This document shows positions 52,304 through 60,155 of a DNA stretch of 64,000 bases, piece by piece. Every line of letters starts with the position of its first letter. The stretch's first letter is position 1. The notes below the pieces were generated by a model that worked only from the letters and a program-made list of their open reading frames with translations, was not told the DNA's origin and searched no databases. The DNA lies in NCBI RefSeq assembly GCF_024494565.1, contig NZ_JANHDN010000001.1, positions 310,001 through 374,000 on the forward strand, given 5' to 3'. Made by a program: the position numbers and the translations under genes. This DNA is from Halorubrum rutilum. GTDB taxonomy: Archaea > Halobacteriota > Halobacteria > Halobacteriales > Haloferacaceae.

Positions 52304-52377
52304 AGAGTGGGCGACTCGATCTGATCGAGCGGTTAGAGCGTTCGAGGGTCGTTCGGTGAACGGGTATCTGGCTGCGT

Positions 52378-53307
52378 CTAGCGCGCGTTCAGTTCGGTCC
52401 GCAGGTCGCCCATCGTGACCTCGCGCTCGGCGTGGGCGTTGTGCTGGTGGATCGACTCGTCGTTCGACTGTTTCATGCGGATCACGGCGTCGTCCGGTAG
52501 GTGGTCGAACTCCTCGATCGTCCCCTCGGCGAGCGCGCGGACGCAGTCCTCGACGAACTTCGCGTCGGCGTGGGCCTCGTAGGTCATGTGGTCCTCGTCC
52601 GGCCGCTTCGCCATGTTGTAGATCCGCGCGCTCATCGAGTCGCGGGCGACGTCGATGAGGTCGCGCAGGTCGATGTCGGGGTGGCCGTCGGTGGTCACGG
52701 TGAGCGTCGCGTGACCGCGCTGGGAGTGGCCCGGCTGCGGGACGGCGTCCAAGAACTCCTCGGTCGTCTCCTCGTCGACGCCGAGCTCGGCGAGCTTCTC
52801 GCGGGCGCGGGACTCGCTCATCCCCTGCGAGCAGGGACAGACGGTCATGCCGGTGACCTCCGCGCCGATCTCCTCGCGGGTGCCGTCCTCCGTCGCGGTC
52901 GCGCTGGCGATGATGGTCGACGTGCTCTGCGTCTCGATCCCGGACGCCGGCGTGTCCTCGCGGGTGACGAGCTCCGCGGTCATCGACACCTCGGCGGTGG
53001 TGGTGTAGTCGTGCTTCTCTAAGAGCCGCTCGGCGGCGTCCCCGCAGACGTCCTCGACGCGGTACGCCTCCTCGCGGGTGATCTCCTCTAGGATCTCGTC
53101 GATCGTCGCGAGGTTCCGCGACATGTCGATCCCCTTGCGGCCGCTCGGGAGGTCGACGAACACCTCGAACTCGGCCATGAGGACGATGGGACGGCGATCC
53201 CCCCGGGCGAGCTTGACGAGCTTCTCCACGCCGGTGACGCCGACCTGTGAGAGCCCGACCGTGACGTCGGGCGCCGACGCCTGTACGTCCGGCAGCTGAT
53301 GACTCAT
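52378..53307 (-). CDS. mptA: GTP cyclohydrolase MptA (archaeal GTP cyclohydrolase IV)
   Basis: It opens GTP to 7,8-dihydroneopterin 2',3'-cyclic phosphate, the first step to the archaeal pterins and folates. The 309-residue protein shows the FolE2/MptA pattern: [19 protein letters not shown] N-terminus, [23 protein letters not shown], the metal/active-site [22 protein letters not shown], and the end [15 protein letters not shown] with conserved His residues. The ATG at 53307 is chosen over one three codons upstream by family fit and TATA spacing (ctaatc about 28 bases upstream). Antisense to the right flank of the copy D array. Confidence 0.92.
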   Translation of the reverse strand: MSHQLPDVQASAPDVTVGLSQVGVTGVEKLVKLARGDRRPIVLMAEFEVFVDLPSGRKGIDMSRNLATIDEILEEITREEAYRVEDVCGDAAERLLEKHDYTTTAEVSMTAELVTREDTPASGIETQSTSTIIASATATEDGTREEIGAEVTGMTVCPCSQGMSESRAREKLAELGVDEETTEEFLDAVPQPGHSQRGHATLTVTTDGHPDIDLRDLIDVARDSMSARIYNMAKRPDEDHMTYEAHADAKFVEDCVRALAEGTIEEFDHLPDDAVIRMKQSNDESIHQHNAHAEREVTMGDLRTELNAR

Positions 53308-53636
53308 TACGAACACGTTAGGGAACTCCCGGGATTAGCACTTTCGATAGGGGGGCTTGCATGGGGTAGTTTCGGCGCCCGCGGCGGGGGTCTCGGACCC
53401 CGCTCCTCGGCGGCGACTTCCTCGCGTCGTTCGATCGACGAACCGCCCCCGCCGGGCGCGTTCGATCCGGTGCCCGACCGGGGACCGATCCGGCGTCTGC
53501 CAGCGGACCGATCCGGAGTCCGACCCGGAGCTCGATTAGGGCCGACCCGGCGCCCGACCCGGGCATGGTACCCGATCTCGGGCGAGACCCGTAACGCACC
53601 ATTTATACCTGCGGCAGCGGAACGTAGCCCAAGACC
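53308..53636. other. Divergent promoter region of mptA and rpl21e
   Basis: 329 bases. The mptA promoter is near 53330-53337 (minus strand) and the rpl21e TATA box (atttatacc) is at 53601-53609. The middle is a GC-rich run of degenerate cgaccgg-type motifs with no supported gene. Confidence 0.45.
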
Positions 53637-53930
53637 ATGCCGAGTTCCAATGGGCCTCAGAAGGCGACCCGCGACAAGCTCTCGAACAAACCGCGCGACC
53701 GCGGCACGTCGCCGCCGCAGCGAGCCATTCAGGAGTTCGAGACGGGCTCGCAGGTCCACCTCAAGATCGACCCCAGCGTCCAGGAGGGTCGCTTCCACCC
53801 CCGCTTCGACGGTCGGACGGGGACCGTCGTCGGCAAGCAGGGCGCCGCGTTCAAAGTCGAGATTCCGGACGGCGGGAAGACGAAGACGCTCATCGTCCGC
53901 GCCGCCCACATGAGCGCCCAGCAGAACTGA
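53637..53930 (+). CDS. rpl21e: 50S ribosomal protein L21e
   Basis: A 97-residue ribosomal protein of the large subunit, archaeal/eukaryotic type. Sequence features: [20 protein letters not shown] basic N-terminal tail, then an SH3-like barrel ([30 protein letters not shown] in segments, [19 protein letters not shown]). A TATA box sits about 30 bases before the ATG. The RNA polymerase subunit gene rpoF starts one base after its stop, the standard archaeal rpl21e-rpoF pair. Confidence 0.95.
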   Translation: MPSSNGPQKATRDKLSNKPRDRGTSPPQRAIQEFETGSQVHLKIDPSVQEGRFHPRFDGRTGTVVGKQGAAFKVEIPDGGKTKTLIVRAAHMSAQQN

Positions 53931-53931
53931 G

Positions 53932-54288
53932 ATGACGATCTTCAAAGAGAAGGTCGACGAGGAGTACGTCACGGTCTCCGAGGCGAAGGAGGTCCTCGTG
54001 GACATCGAGGCGGAGCGCGCCGAGGACGAGGACCGCGACCTCCGCTACGAGCTCGCCCGCGCGATCGAGCACGTCAACCGGTTCGCCCGGCTCGACGCCG
54101 ACGAGTCCCGCGAGCTCGTCGAGGAGCTGACGGAGTTGGAGCAGATCGACGTCCCGACCGCCGTGAAGATCGCCGACCTGCTCCCCGAGGACCGCACCGA
54201 GCTGCGCTCGGTGTTCGCCCAGGAGCGCTACTCGCTCGACGGCGACGAGCTCGACGACGTGCTGGACATCGTCGCGAAGTACGCCTGA
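53932..54288 (+). CDS. rpoF: DNA-directed RNA polymerase subunit F (Rpb4-like)
   Basis: The 118-residue Rpb4 homologue that forms the polymerase stalk with RpoE. It has MTIFKEKVDEEYVTVSEAKEVL at the N-terminus and the helical HRDC-like C-terminal part (AVKIADLLPEDRTELRSVFAQERY). Co-transcribed with rpl21e. In many archaea a DUF655 gene and the rRNA methylase ksgA follow; here the order is broken right after rpoF by element copy E. Confidence 0.94.
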   Translation: MTIFKEKVDEEYVTVSEAKEVLVDIEAERAEDEDRDLRYELARAIEHVNRFARLDADESRELVEELTELEQIDVPTAVKIADLLPEDRTELRSVFAQERYSLDGDELDDVLDIVAKYA

Positions 54289-54355
54289 GACGTCGCTGAG
54301 CGGCTTTCTGTTTCGCGTTTCGTTCGATACGTCACTGACGGTTGCTCTGCAGAGT

Positions 54356-54389
54356 GCACCGCCAAGGCCCCAGCCGCTCACTTATAAAT
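54356..54389 (-). repeat. 3'-end unit next to element copy E
   Basis: The minus strand reads atttataagtgagcggctgg followed by ggccttggcggtgc, the same short 3'-end unit with TTATAA as at the other copies, about 22 bases beyond the 3' end of copy E. Confidence 0.65.
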
Positions 54390-54410
54390 GGCTGCCGGTG
54401 GATCGCCGAC

Positions 54411-54676
54411 GAACATCGCCAAAGCCCCAGCCGCGCTCGACTCCCACAGCTCGCTGCGGTCCTCGGTCGCTACGCTCCCTGCGGTCCTTGCGTCGCTGGG
54501 GTTCGTCGAGCGCGGCTGCCCCTTTGAGTCCCGCCCGACCGCTCCGCACAGCGCCTCACGCCTCCCCAGCCTCGTCGGTGGTCCTCCGCGTTGCTCCGGA
54601 CCACCGACTCCCTCGCGCGTGCGGTTCGCGGCCTACCGGCCGCTCACCGGCACGCGCCACCGCGTTTTTTGATCGG
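54411..54676 (-). repeat. Structured intergenic element, copy E (candidate RNA)
   Basis: It reads right to left: a weak AT stretch (54662-54672), GGCGCGTGCC pairing with GCACGCGC, a perfect 11-bp hairpin GTCGGTGGTCC / GGACCACCGAC, the blocks TGGGGAGGCGTGAGG and GGGACTCAAAGGGGCAG, and the terminal helix 54505-54526 with 54419-54441. That helix is AGCCGCGCTCGAC with GTCGAGCGCGGCT, a different sequence from copies B, C and D but equally complementary. It separates rpoF from the eIF-2B-like gene. Confidence 0.84.
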
Positions 54677-54725
54677 TCGGCGAAACCCCGGAATCCCTTT
54701 GAACGGCGGCGACGAGGGGATCGGT

Positions 54726-55568
54726 ATGATCGACGAGACCGTCGCCGAGATCCGGGCGATGCGGACTCACAGCACGTCGGCGGTGGCCGTGAAGGCGACG
54801 CGCGCGCTCGCGGAGCTGCTCGACCGCGAGTACGTGACCGTCGACGAGTTCGAGCGCGACCTAGAGCACAACGCGGGCGTCCTGCGGCGGTCGAACCCCT
54901 CCCACGCCGCGCTCCACAACGCGATGCGCGACGTCGAGCGCTCGATCATCGGCGAGCCCACGAGCGTCGAAGACGCGAAACAGCTCCTCGAAGACACCAT
55001 CGACCGGGTCGCCGACGACATCGAGACGGCCAAGGGGGAGGCCGCCGCCAACGCGGCCGAACGCATCGAGGACGGCGAGACGCTGCTCGTCCACGACTAC
55101 TCGACGACGGTGTTGGAGTCCATCGAGAACGCCGCCCGCGACGGCGCGCACCTGACCGTCTACGTCACCGAGGCGCGCCCGCGGACCCTCGGCCGGAAGA
55201 CGGCGCGCGTGCTCGCCGGGATGTCCCGCGTCGACGTCCACATGGTCGTCGACAGCGCGATGGGGTACGCCCTCCGCGACTGCGACCGCGTCCTCCTCGG
55301 GATCACCTGTATTACCGGCGGCACCTACTACAACCGGATCGGGACCTTCCCCCTCGTGGTCACCGCCCGCGAGCTCGGGATCCCGGTGACCGCGGTCGGC
55401 TCGGGCGCGAAGACGATCGAGGAGTTCCGCTTCGAGAACGAGTTCCGCGACGCCGTCGAGGTGATGCGCGAGCCGGTCGAGGACGTCGAGATCGAGAATC
55501 CGAGCTACGACGCGACCCCGATCGGGATGATCGACACCGTGATCACCGACGACGGCGTCGTCGAGTAG
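54726..55568 (+). CDS. eIF-2B alpha/MtnA-like protein without the isomerase residues
   Basis: A 280-residue eIF-2B-family protein, paralogous to the R15P isomerase at 44024. Aligning conserved blocks, the catalytic Cys position (THCHST in the isomerase) is Asp124 here (VHDYST), and the catalytic Asp position (VGADSIAADGG) is replaced in LGITCITGGTYYNRIGT. It therefore should not catalyse the same isomerisation, although ETRPR-type (EARPRTLGR) and NRIGTFPL blocks remain. Function could be regulatory or a different sugar-phosphate activity. The ATG at 54726 begins the conserved N-terminal helix. Confidence 0.85.
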   Translation: MIDETVAEIRAMRTHSTSAVAVKATRALAELLDREYVTVDEFERDLEHNAGVLRRSNPSHAALHNAMRDVERSIIGEPTSVEDAKQLLEDTIDRVADDIETAKGEAAANAAERIEDGETLLVHDYSTTVLESIENAARDGAHLTVYVTEARPRTLGRKTARVLAGMSRVDVHMVVDSAMGYALRDCDRVLLGITCITGGTYYNRIGTFPLVVTARELGIPVTAVGSGAKTIEEFRFENEFRDAVEVMREPVEDVEIENPSYDATPIGMIDTVITDDGVVE

Positions 55569-55584
55569 CCGGGGAGTCGCCGGC

Positions 55585-55671
55585 GGTCGCCGGGCGGTGG
55601 CCGGGCGGTCGCCGGGCGGTGGCCGGGCGGTCGCCGGGCGGCAGCCGGACGGCAGCCGGACGGTGGGCGAC
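55585..55671 (+). repeat. 11-base tandem repeat
   Basis: Seven to eight units of 11 bases (ggtcgccgggc alternating with ggtggccgggc, then ggcagccggac twice) lie just after the eIF-2B-like gene. Two unit types alternate, so part of the array probably expanded as a 22-base dimer. Confidence 0.75.
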
Positions 55672-55763
55672 CGCTATCGAACCCGGCGCCGACGCGGAGC
55701 CACCGCGTCGGAGCCCGAACGCGGACGTAACTGCTTTGTGTATGTACCGTGTTAACGAGCGTA

Positions 55764-56720
55764 ATGAGCGTGTATTCGGGCTCCGCCAACGTCTTCCGGA
55801 TCCGCCACGCGGACCCGGAAGCGATGAGAGAGTGTACGGGCCTCTCGTGCGAGGTCGGCGCGGCGGCGACCGAGCCGGCCGCCGTCGTCGCGGCGGTCGT
55901 CGTCGGGCTCGCGGCGTTCCTCGCGTTCGCGTACGTCCGCGAGGCGGTCGACGCCGACCAGCGCGAGCGGCGGCGCGTCCTCGCCGAGCGCGACGCGTTC
56001 GAGGAGTTCGCCGACCGCGTCTCCACGCTCGACCCGGCGCCGACCGGGTCGACCGGGCCGGGGTTCGACGGGTCGATGGCCGCGGTCCGCACGGCCGACC
56101 GCGTCGGCGGCGACGACGTCAGGCTCAGGCGGGTGCTGGCGGCGTACCGCGACACGGTGATGTCGGTCCCCCACTACAGGGAGGAGTACGACGAGACGAT
56201 CCCCGAGAGCCTCGCCGCCGAGCTCGGCCCCGACACGGCGGCCGCGCTGGCGTCGAACGGCACCCTCTCCGCGGCGTCCCAGTCGGCGCTCGTCAGGCGC
56301 AGCCGGCGGGCGGCCGAGGCGCGCTCGTCGCTCGCCGACGGGATCGACGAGGAGATCGAGGCGCTGCGGGCGTTCGAGAGCGACCTCTCCCGCGTCGACT
56401 GCCGCCGGCGGCGCCTCCTCGAACACCTCGACGGCGTCTCCGGACCCGGGACCGACGCGGCGCTCGACGTCTGGGAGCGGCTCGACGAGCTCGAGGACGA
56501 GTGCGACGAGATCGCGGCGGAGCGACAGGAGACGCTCGCCGACCCGCCGATGACGCCGGACCCCGCGACCGACCCCGGCGAGGACCGCGCCTTCTACGAG
56601 TACCTGTACGAGCCGACGGACGGGCCCCGATACCCCGTGCTGGCGCAGGTGTCCGAGCTGGCGGAGCGGATCCGCGACGACCGGGACCGCGTCGCGCGGC
56701 GGCTGGCCGACGGACGGTAG
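55764..56720 (+). CDS. Haloarchaeal membrane protein with coiled-coil domain (DUF7260-like)
   Basis: A 318-residue protein with one clear transmembrane segment (about residues 38-59) followed by a charged helical region (VREAVDADQRERRRVLAERDAFEEF), then a Glu/Arg-rich helical body (LADGIDEEIEALRAF, WERLDELEDECDEIAAERQ). The C-terminal part faces the cytoplasm if the positive-inside rule holds. It resembles, from memory, the haloarchaeal DUF7260 family of unknown function. The ATG at 55764 starts the N-terminal hydrophilic tail. Confidence 0.72.
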   Translation: MSVYSGSANVFRIRHADPEAMRECTGLSCEVGAAATEPAAVVAAVVVGLAAFLAFAYVREAVDADQRERRRVLAERDAFEEFADRVSTLDPAPTGSTGPGFDGSMAAVRTADRVGGDDVRLRRVLAAYRDTVMSVPHYREEYDETIPESLAAELGPDTAAALASNGTLSAASQSALVRRSRRAAEARSSLADGIDEEIEALRAFESDLSRVDCRRRRLLEHLDGVSGPGTDAALDVWERLDELEDECDEIAAERQETLADPPMTPDPATDPGEDRAFYEYLYEPTDGPRYPVLAQVSELAERIRDDRDRVARRLADGR

Positions 56721-56859
56721 CCGCCGACGCCGCGCGCCTCGTCGAGGCGCTCCGCGCCGGTCGTCGCGGGAGACGTGTTCCCGTGTGCTCCGACGAGGGG
56801 CGTCACCGACCCCAGCAGCCGTGCACTGCTACCCGCAATTTGACAAGCTTCCACTTTCC

Positions 56860-56875
56860 CACGAATATGTTCGTG
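56860..56875. promoter_or_regulatory. Inverted repeat upstream of the type II DMSO-reductase-family operon
   Basis: cacgaa and ttcgtg flank tatg at 56860-56875, in the AT-richer 150 bases before the operon. A TATA-like tcataatc (about 56918-56925) follows about 50 bases before the GTG start. The repeat is a plausible site for an anaerobic or redox regulator. Confidence 0.5.
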
Positions 56876-56940
56876 CGGGTGCACTACATTTCGAAAACGC
56901 GGTGGCTCCTTTGTAAGGTCATAATCGGAATCTCACGCGT

Positions 56941-56982
56941 ATGCGCCCGAACGAGCACGGAGGTGGACCGGCGTGGAACTGA
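56941..56982 (+). CDS. Possible 13-residue upstream ORF overlapping the operon start
   Basis: ATG at 56941 opens 13 codons ending in a TGA at 56980-56982, overlapping the GTG start of the molybdopterin subunit (56973) by ten bases. The internal ggaggtg (56958-56964) also serves as the Shine-Dalgarno sequence of that GTG. If translated, it could couple ribosome flow into the GTG. Its length gives no coding statistics, so it may be chance. Confidence 0.3.
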   Translation: MRPNEHGGGPAWN

Positions 56983-59375
56983 GCCGACGGGAGTTCATCA
57001 CGTCCGCGGCCGCGGGTGCGGTCTCGGCACTGGCGTCGAGCGGCTGGGCGGCGACGCAGTCCGTCGATCCGGTCACCGACGTCGAGAACCCGTTGCGGTC
57101 GTATCCCAACCGCGACTGGGAAGAGGTGTACCACGACATCTACGCATACGACGCGGTCGACTGGACGGTGTGTCACCCCAACTGTACCCAGTCGTGCGCG
57201 CTGAACTTCTACATGCGGAACGGGGTGCCGATCCGGGCCGAACAGATATACCACGAGGAGGAAGGGAGCCCCGGACCGGGGAGCCCGGGCGGGTACGAGG
57301 AGGCCGGCGTCAGCCGCCACTGGAACCCCCGCGGCTGCATGAAGGGGCTGACGCTCCACCGGCGCACGTTCGAACCCAGCCGGATCAAGTACCCCCTCGT
57401 CCGCAAGGGGTGGGACCCGGACGACCCCAACCCCGAGGGGCGAGGACGGGACGAGTTCGAGCGCGTCTCGTGGGACGAGGCGCTCGACCTGATCGCCGAG
57501 AAGATGGCGAGCTTAGAGGACGAGCGTCGCTTTCACGTCTTCAACGCGATCAAGGCCGACGGCCTGTTCACGCGGCACGGCTCGGCGCGTCGCCTCGCGT
57601 CGATCTTCGGCGGGAGCGAGTGGACCGAGTACGACTGGTACGCCGACCTCCCGCCGGGCCACGTCATGACGACGGGTCATCAGACCAGCGACGCCGACGC
57701 CTCGGCGTGGCGGGCCGCCGACTACACGATCATTCAGGGGAAGAACCTCATCCACAACAAGCTCGCGGACAACCACTGGCTCCAGGAGAGCCGCGAGCGC
57801 GGCGGGAAGATGGTCGGGATCTATCCCGACTACTCGCCGACGGTCCAGAAGTGCGACCGGTGGCTCCCCGTCCGGCCCGGGAGCGACCCCGCGGTCCCCC
57901 TCGCGTTCGCGCACGTCGTTATCGACGAGGGACTGTACGACGAGGAGTTCATGCGAGGGTACACTTCGCTTCCGCTGCTGGTCCGCGATGACACTGACAA
58001 GTACCTCCGGGCGCACGAGGTGTTCGACGACGTCGAGCCGCCCGAGGGCGGCGTCGAGAAGGAGCCGAGCCACCACATCGAGGGCGACTGGGGTCAGTTC
58101 GTCGCCGTCGGCGAGGACGGCGAGCCGTACGCCGTCGACCGCGAGTCGGTCGGGGCCGAGACCCCGAAGACACCGCAGCTGGAGGTCGACACCGAGATCA
58201 GCCTGGCCGACGGCAGTACGGTCTCCGTCCGGTCCGACTTCGCCCGCCAGAAGGCGAACGTGTTGGAGAACTACGCCCCCGAGACCGTCGCGGAGATTAC
58301 GACGATTCCGGCGGAGAAGCTCCGGCAGACCGCCCGCGAGTTCGCCGCCGCCGACAAGGGACAGTGGTTCACCGGTGAGGGAATCAACCACTGGTTCTAC
58401 GGCGCCAGCGAGGTCCAGCGCGGTATCTTCCTCGTCCAGGCGATGCTCGGGAACATCGGTCAGCGGGGGGCTGGCTACTACAACTACTCGGGCCAGTACA
58501 AGATCGAGCTCCTCGACGGCTATCCGACGTACGTCAACCCCGACGGCAACAGCGCCGAGGGGATCTACCCGGGCCACATGTTCGCGTTCTTCGGCGGTGA
58601 GACGCTCGATCCCCGCGAGGTCCGCGGGGAGTTCGAGGGCGACCTCGTCGCGCAGGACGACTTAGCGGAGCCGCTGATGCCCGAGGACGCATCCTCGTTC
58701 AACCTCCACCGGCCCGAGATCCTGTGGACGATGAACTGCAACCTCCTGAACCAGACGAAACACCAGGAGCACGTGATGGACAACTTCGTCACGCACCCCG
58801 ACACGGCGAACGAGCTGTTCGTCGTCTCGGACATGCACATGACGTACTCGGCGGAGTACGCCGACATCGTCCTCCCGGTCCCCTCCTGGCTGGAGTGCGA
58901 CTACCCCGACGTCACGGTCGGGCCGGAGAACCCGTTCGTCCAGATGGACAGCGGGGTGATGGACCCGATCTACGACACGATGCAAGACGGGGAAATCGTC
59001 GCGCGCGTCGCCGAGAAGCTCGACGAGAAAATCCCGCCCGCGGAGCGCAACGTCGACTCCTACCGCTCGTACTTCGCGGAGTTCCTCGACGATGACGGCG
59101 ACGTCACCGAGTACATTCAGGAGGCGTTCGACGCGGGGACCACGACCAAAGACATCGACGTCGAGGACCTCCGCGACGGGCCCGAGCGGCTCCAGCTGAA
59201 GACGTATCCCCGGATCCCGTTCTACTCGCAGGTCAACGAGGACCGCCCCTTCTACACGAAGACCGGGCGGATGGAGTTCCACAAGGAGGAGGACCGGCTC
59301 ATCGACCTCGGCCGCGACGACATCCACCACTTCGAGAGCGTCGAGGGGACGCCGTACGACCCCGGCGAGAAGTAG
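56973..59375 (+). CDS. Type II DMSO-reductase-family molybdopterin subunit, part before an in-frame TAG
   Basis: The catalytic subunit of a Tat-exported molybdoenzyme of the NarG/SerA/DdhA/PcrA (type II) family. The first 800 residues include the Tat signal LSRREFIT, the Fe-S ligand set Cys67-His68...Cys71-x3-Cys75...Cys122, the molybdenum-ligand region YDWYADLPPGHV with its Asp, and QGKNLIHNKLADNHW. Base 59373-59375 is TAG, but the same frame continues into the C-terminal pterin-binding domain (next entry). The GTG start has a Shine-Dalgarno (ggaggtg) nine bases before it. Substrate (DMSO, nitrate, chlorate, selenate or other) cannot be read from sequence. Confidence 0.88.
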   Translation: MELSRREFITSAAAGAVSALASSGWAATQSVDPVTDVENPLRSYPNRDWEEVYHDIYAYDAVDWTVCHPNCTQSCALNFYMRNGVPIRAEQIYHEEEGSPGPGSPGGYEEAGVSRHWNPRGCMKGLTLHRRTFEPSRIKYPLVRKGWDPDDPNPEGRGRDEFERVSWDEALDLIAEKMASLEDERRFHVFNAIKADGLFTRHGSARRLASIFGGSEWTEYDWYADLPPGHVMTTGHQTSDADASAWRAADYTIIQGKNLIHNKLADNHWLQESRERGGKMVGIYPDYSPTVQKCDRWLPVRPGSDPAVPLAFAHVVIDEGLYDEEFMRGYTSLPLLVRDDTDKYLRAHEVFDDVEPPEGGVEKEPSHHIEGDWGQFVAVGEDGEPYAVDRESVGAETPKTPQLEVDTEISLADGSTVSVRSDFARQKANVLENYAPETVAEITTIPAEKLRQTAREFAAADKGQWFTGEGINHWFYGASEVQRGIFLVQAMLGNIGQRGAGYYNYSGQYKIELLDGYPTYVNPDGNSAEGIYPGHMFAFFGGETLDPREVRGEFEGDLVAQDDLAEPLMPEDASSFNLHRPEILWTMNCNLLNQTKHQEHVMDNFVTHPDTANELFVVSDMHMTYSAEYADIVLPVPSWLECDYPDVTVGPENPFVQMDSGVMDPIYDTMQDGEIVARVAEKLDEKIPPAERNVDSYRSYFAEFLDDDGDVTEYIQEAFDAGTTTKDIDVEDLRDGPERLQLKTYPRIPFYSQVNEDRPFYTKTGRMEFHKEEDRLIDLGRDDIHHFESVEGTPYDPGEK

Positions 59376-59474
59376 GACGCGGCGAAGACCGGCAGCAACG
59401 ACCTCTACGAAGACGGTAAACGGTTCCACTACAACACCCCGCACCCGAAGTACCGCACCCACTCCTCGTGGGGG

Positions 59475-60155
59475 ATGACCGACTGGAACCTCATCTGGTC
59501 GTCGCGCGACTTCGGTTCCACCAACGCCGACCCCGCGGGCACCGAGCGGCTGGTCGACGACTTCTCGTTCCCGACCGGCGACGGCGAGACGAACGACGCC
59601 CCGCCGCTCGGCGAGCCGTTCGTGGAGATGCACCCGACCGACGCCGAGGAGATCGGGATCGAGACCGGCGACTACGTCCGGATCTCGGGCGAGCGCGGGT
59701 CGATGGTGGTCCGCGCGATGGTCAGCGAGCGCCAGCGCCCGACCGACGCCGGCGACGTGGGGCAGCTCACCATCTGGCACGGGTGGTGGGACCAGCAGTT
59801 CCCCGAGGACGAGAAGAACCCGGACAAGGAGGCGCACGGTTACAACGTGGCCACGAACATCTGGCTCGATCCGCTGCTGGAGTCCGACGGGATGGTCCAC
59901 AAGCCGACCTTCGGCGACCCGAACGTCTCCGAGCTCGTCGACGAGGACGTCGCCTGGCACGACGCCGGCTTCGCGCAGGGGTACGAGGAGGCGGTCTGGG
60001 CCCCTACCGGCGTCGAGCGCGACACGCTCGTCGAGGTCGAAAAGTACGAGGAGGCGGACTGGCGGCCGGGCGACGCCCGGCAGGACGATCTGGTGACCGA
60101 CTACATCGACGGCAGCCTACAGACGACGAGCAGTGCGGGCGGAGGTGACGACTGA
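59475..60155 (+). CDS. C-terminal domain of the same molybdopterin subunit, after the TAG
   Basis: In the same frame as the upstream ORF with nothing but the TAG between. Codons 59376-59474 already read DAAKTGSNDLYEDG ... FHYNTPHPKYRTHSSWG, the conserved TPHP...S motif of type II enzymes, so a fresh start at the ATG 59475 would drop essential residues. The last ~225 residues are the molybdopterin dinucleotide-binding barrel (MHPTDAEEIGIETGDYVRI, GQLTIWHGWW). Whole frame would encode about 1060 residues. The TGA overlaps the Fe-S subunit ATG (TGATG). Confidence 0.85.
   Translation: MTDWNLIWSSRDFGSTNADPAGTERLVDDFSFPTGDGETNDAPPLGEPFVEMHPTDAEEIGIETGDYVRISGERGSMVVRAMVSERQRPTDAGDVGQLTIWHGWWDQQFPEDEKNPDKEAHGYNVATNIWLDPLLESDGMVHKPTFGDPNVSELVDEDVAWHDAGFAQGYEEAVWAPTGVERDTLVEVEKYEEADWRPGDARQDDLVTDYIDGSLQTTSSAGGGDD

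Noticed and set aside
51841..52359. ORF with a repeated RLGLWRCSPAIQ peptide
   Set aside because: It is the translation of the 57-base repeat array and the element; the peptide repeat comes from non-coding repeats with a period divisible by three.
54398..57991. 1197-residue + strand ORF crossing several genes
   Set aside because: Arg/Gly-rich composition, runs through element copy E and through the eIF-2B-like, membrane-protein and molybdoenzyme genes in another frame; a GC-bias artefact.
56973..60155. Pyrrolysine decoding of the in-frame TAG as the default explanation
   Set aside because: TAG ends many ordinary genes in the window and no pyl genes are seen; kept only as one option to test.
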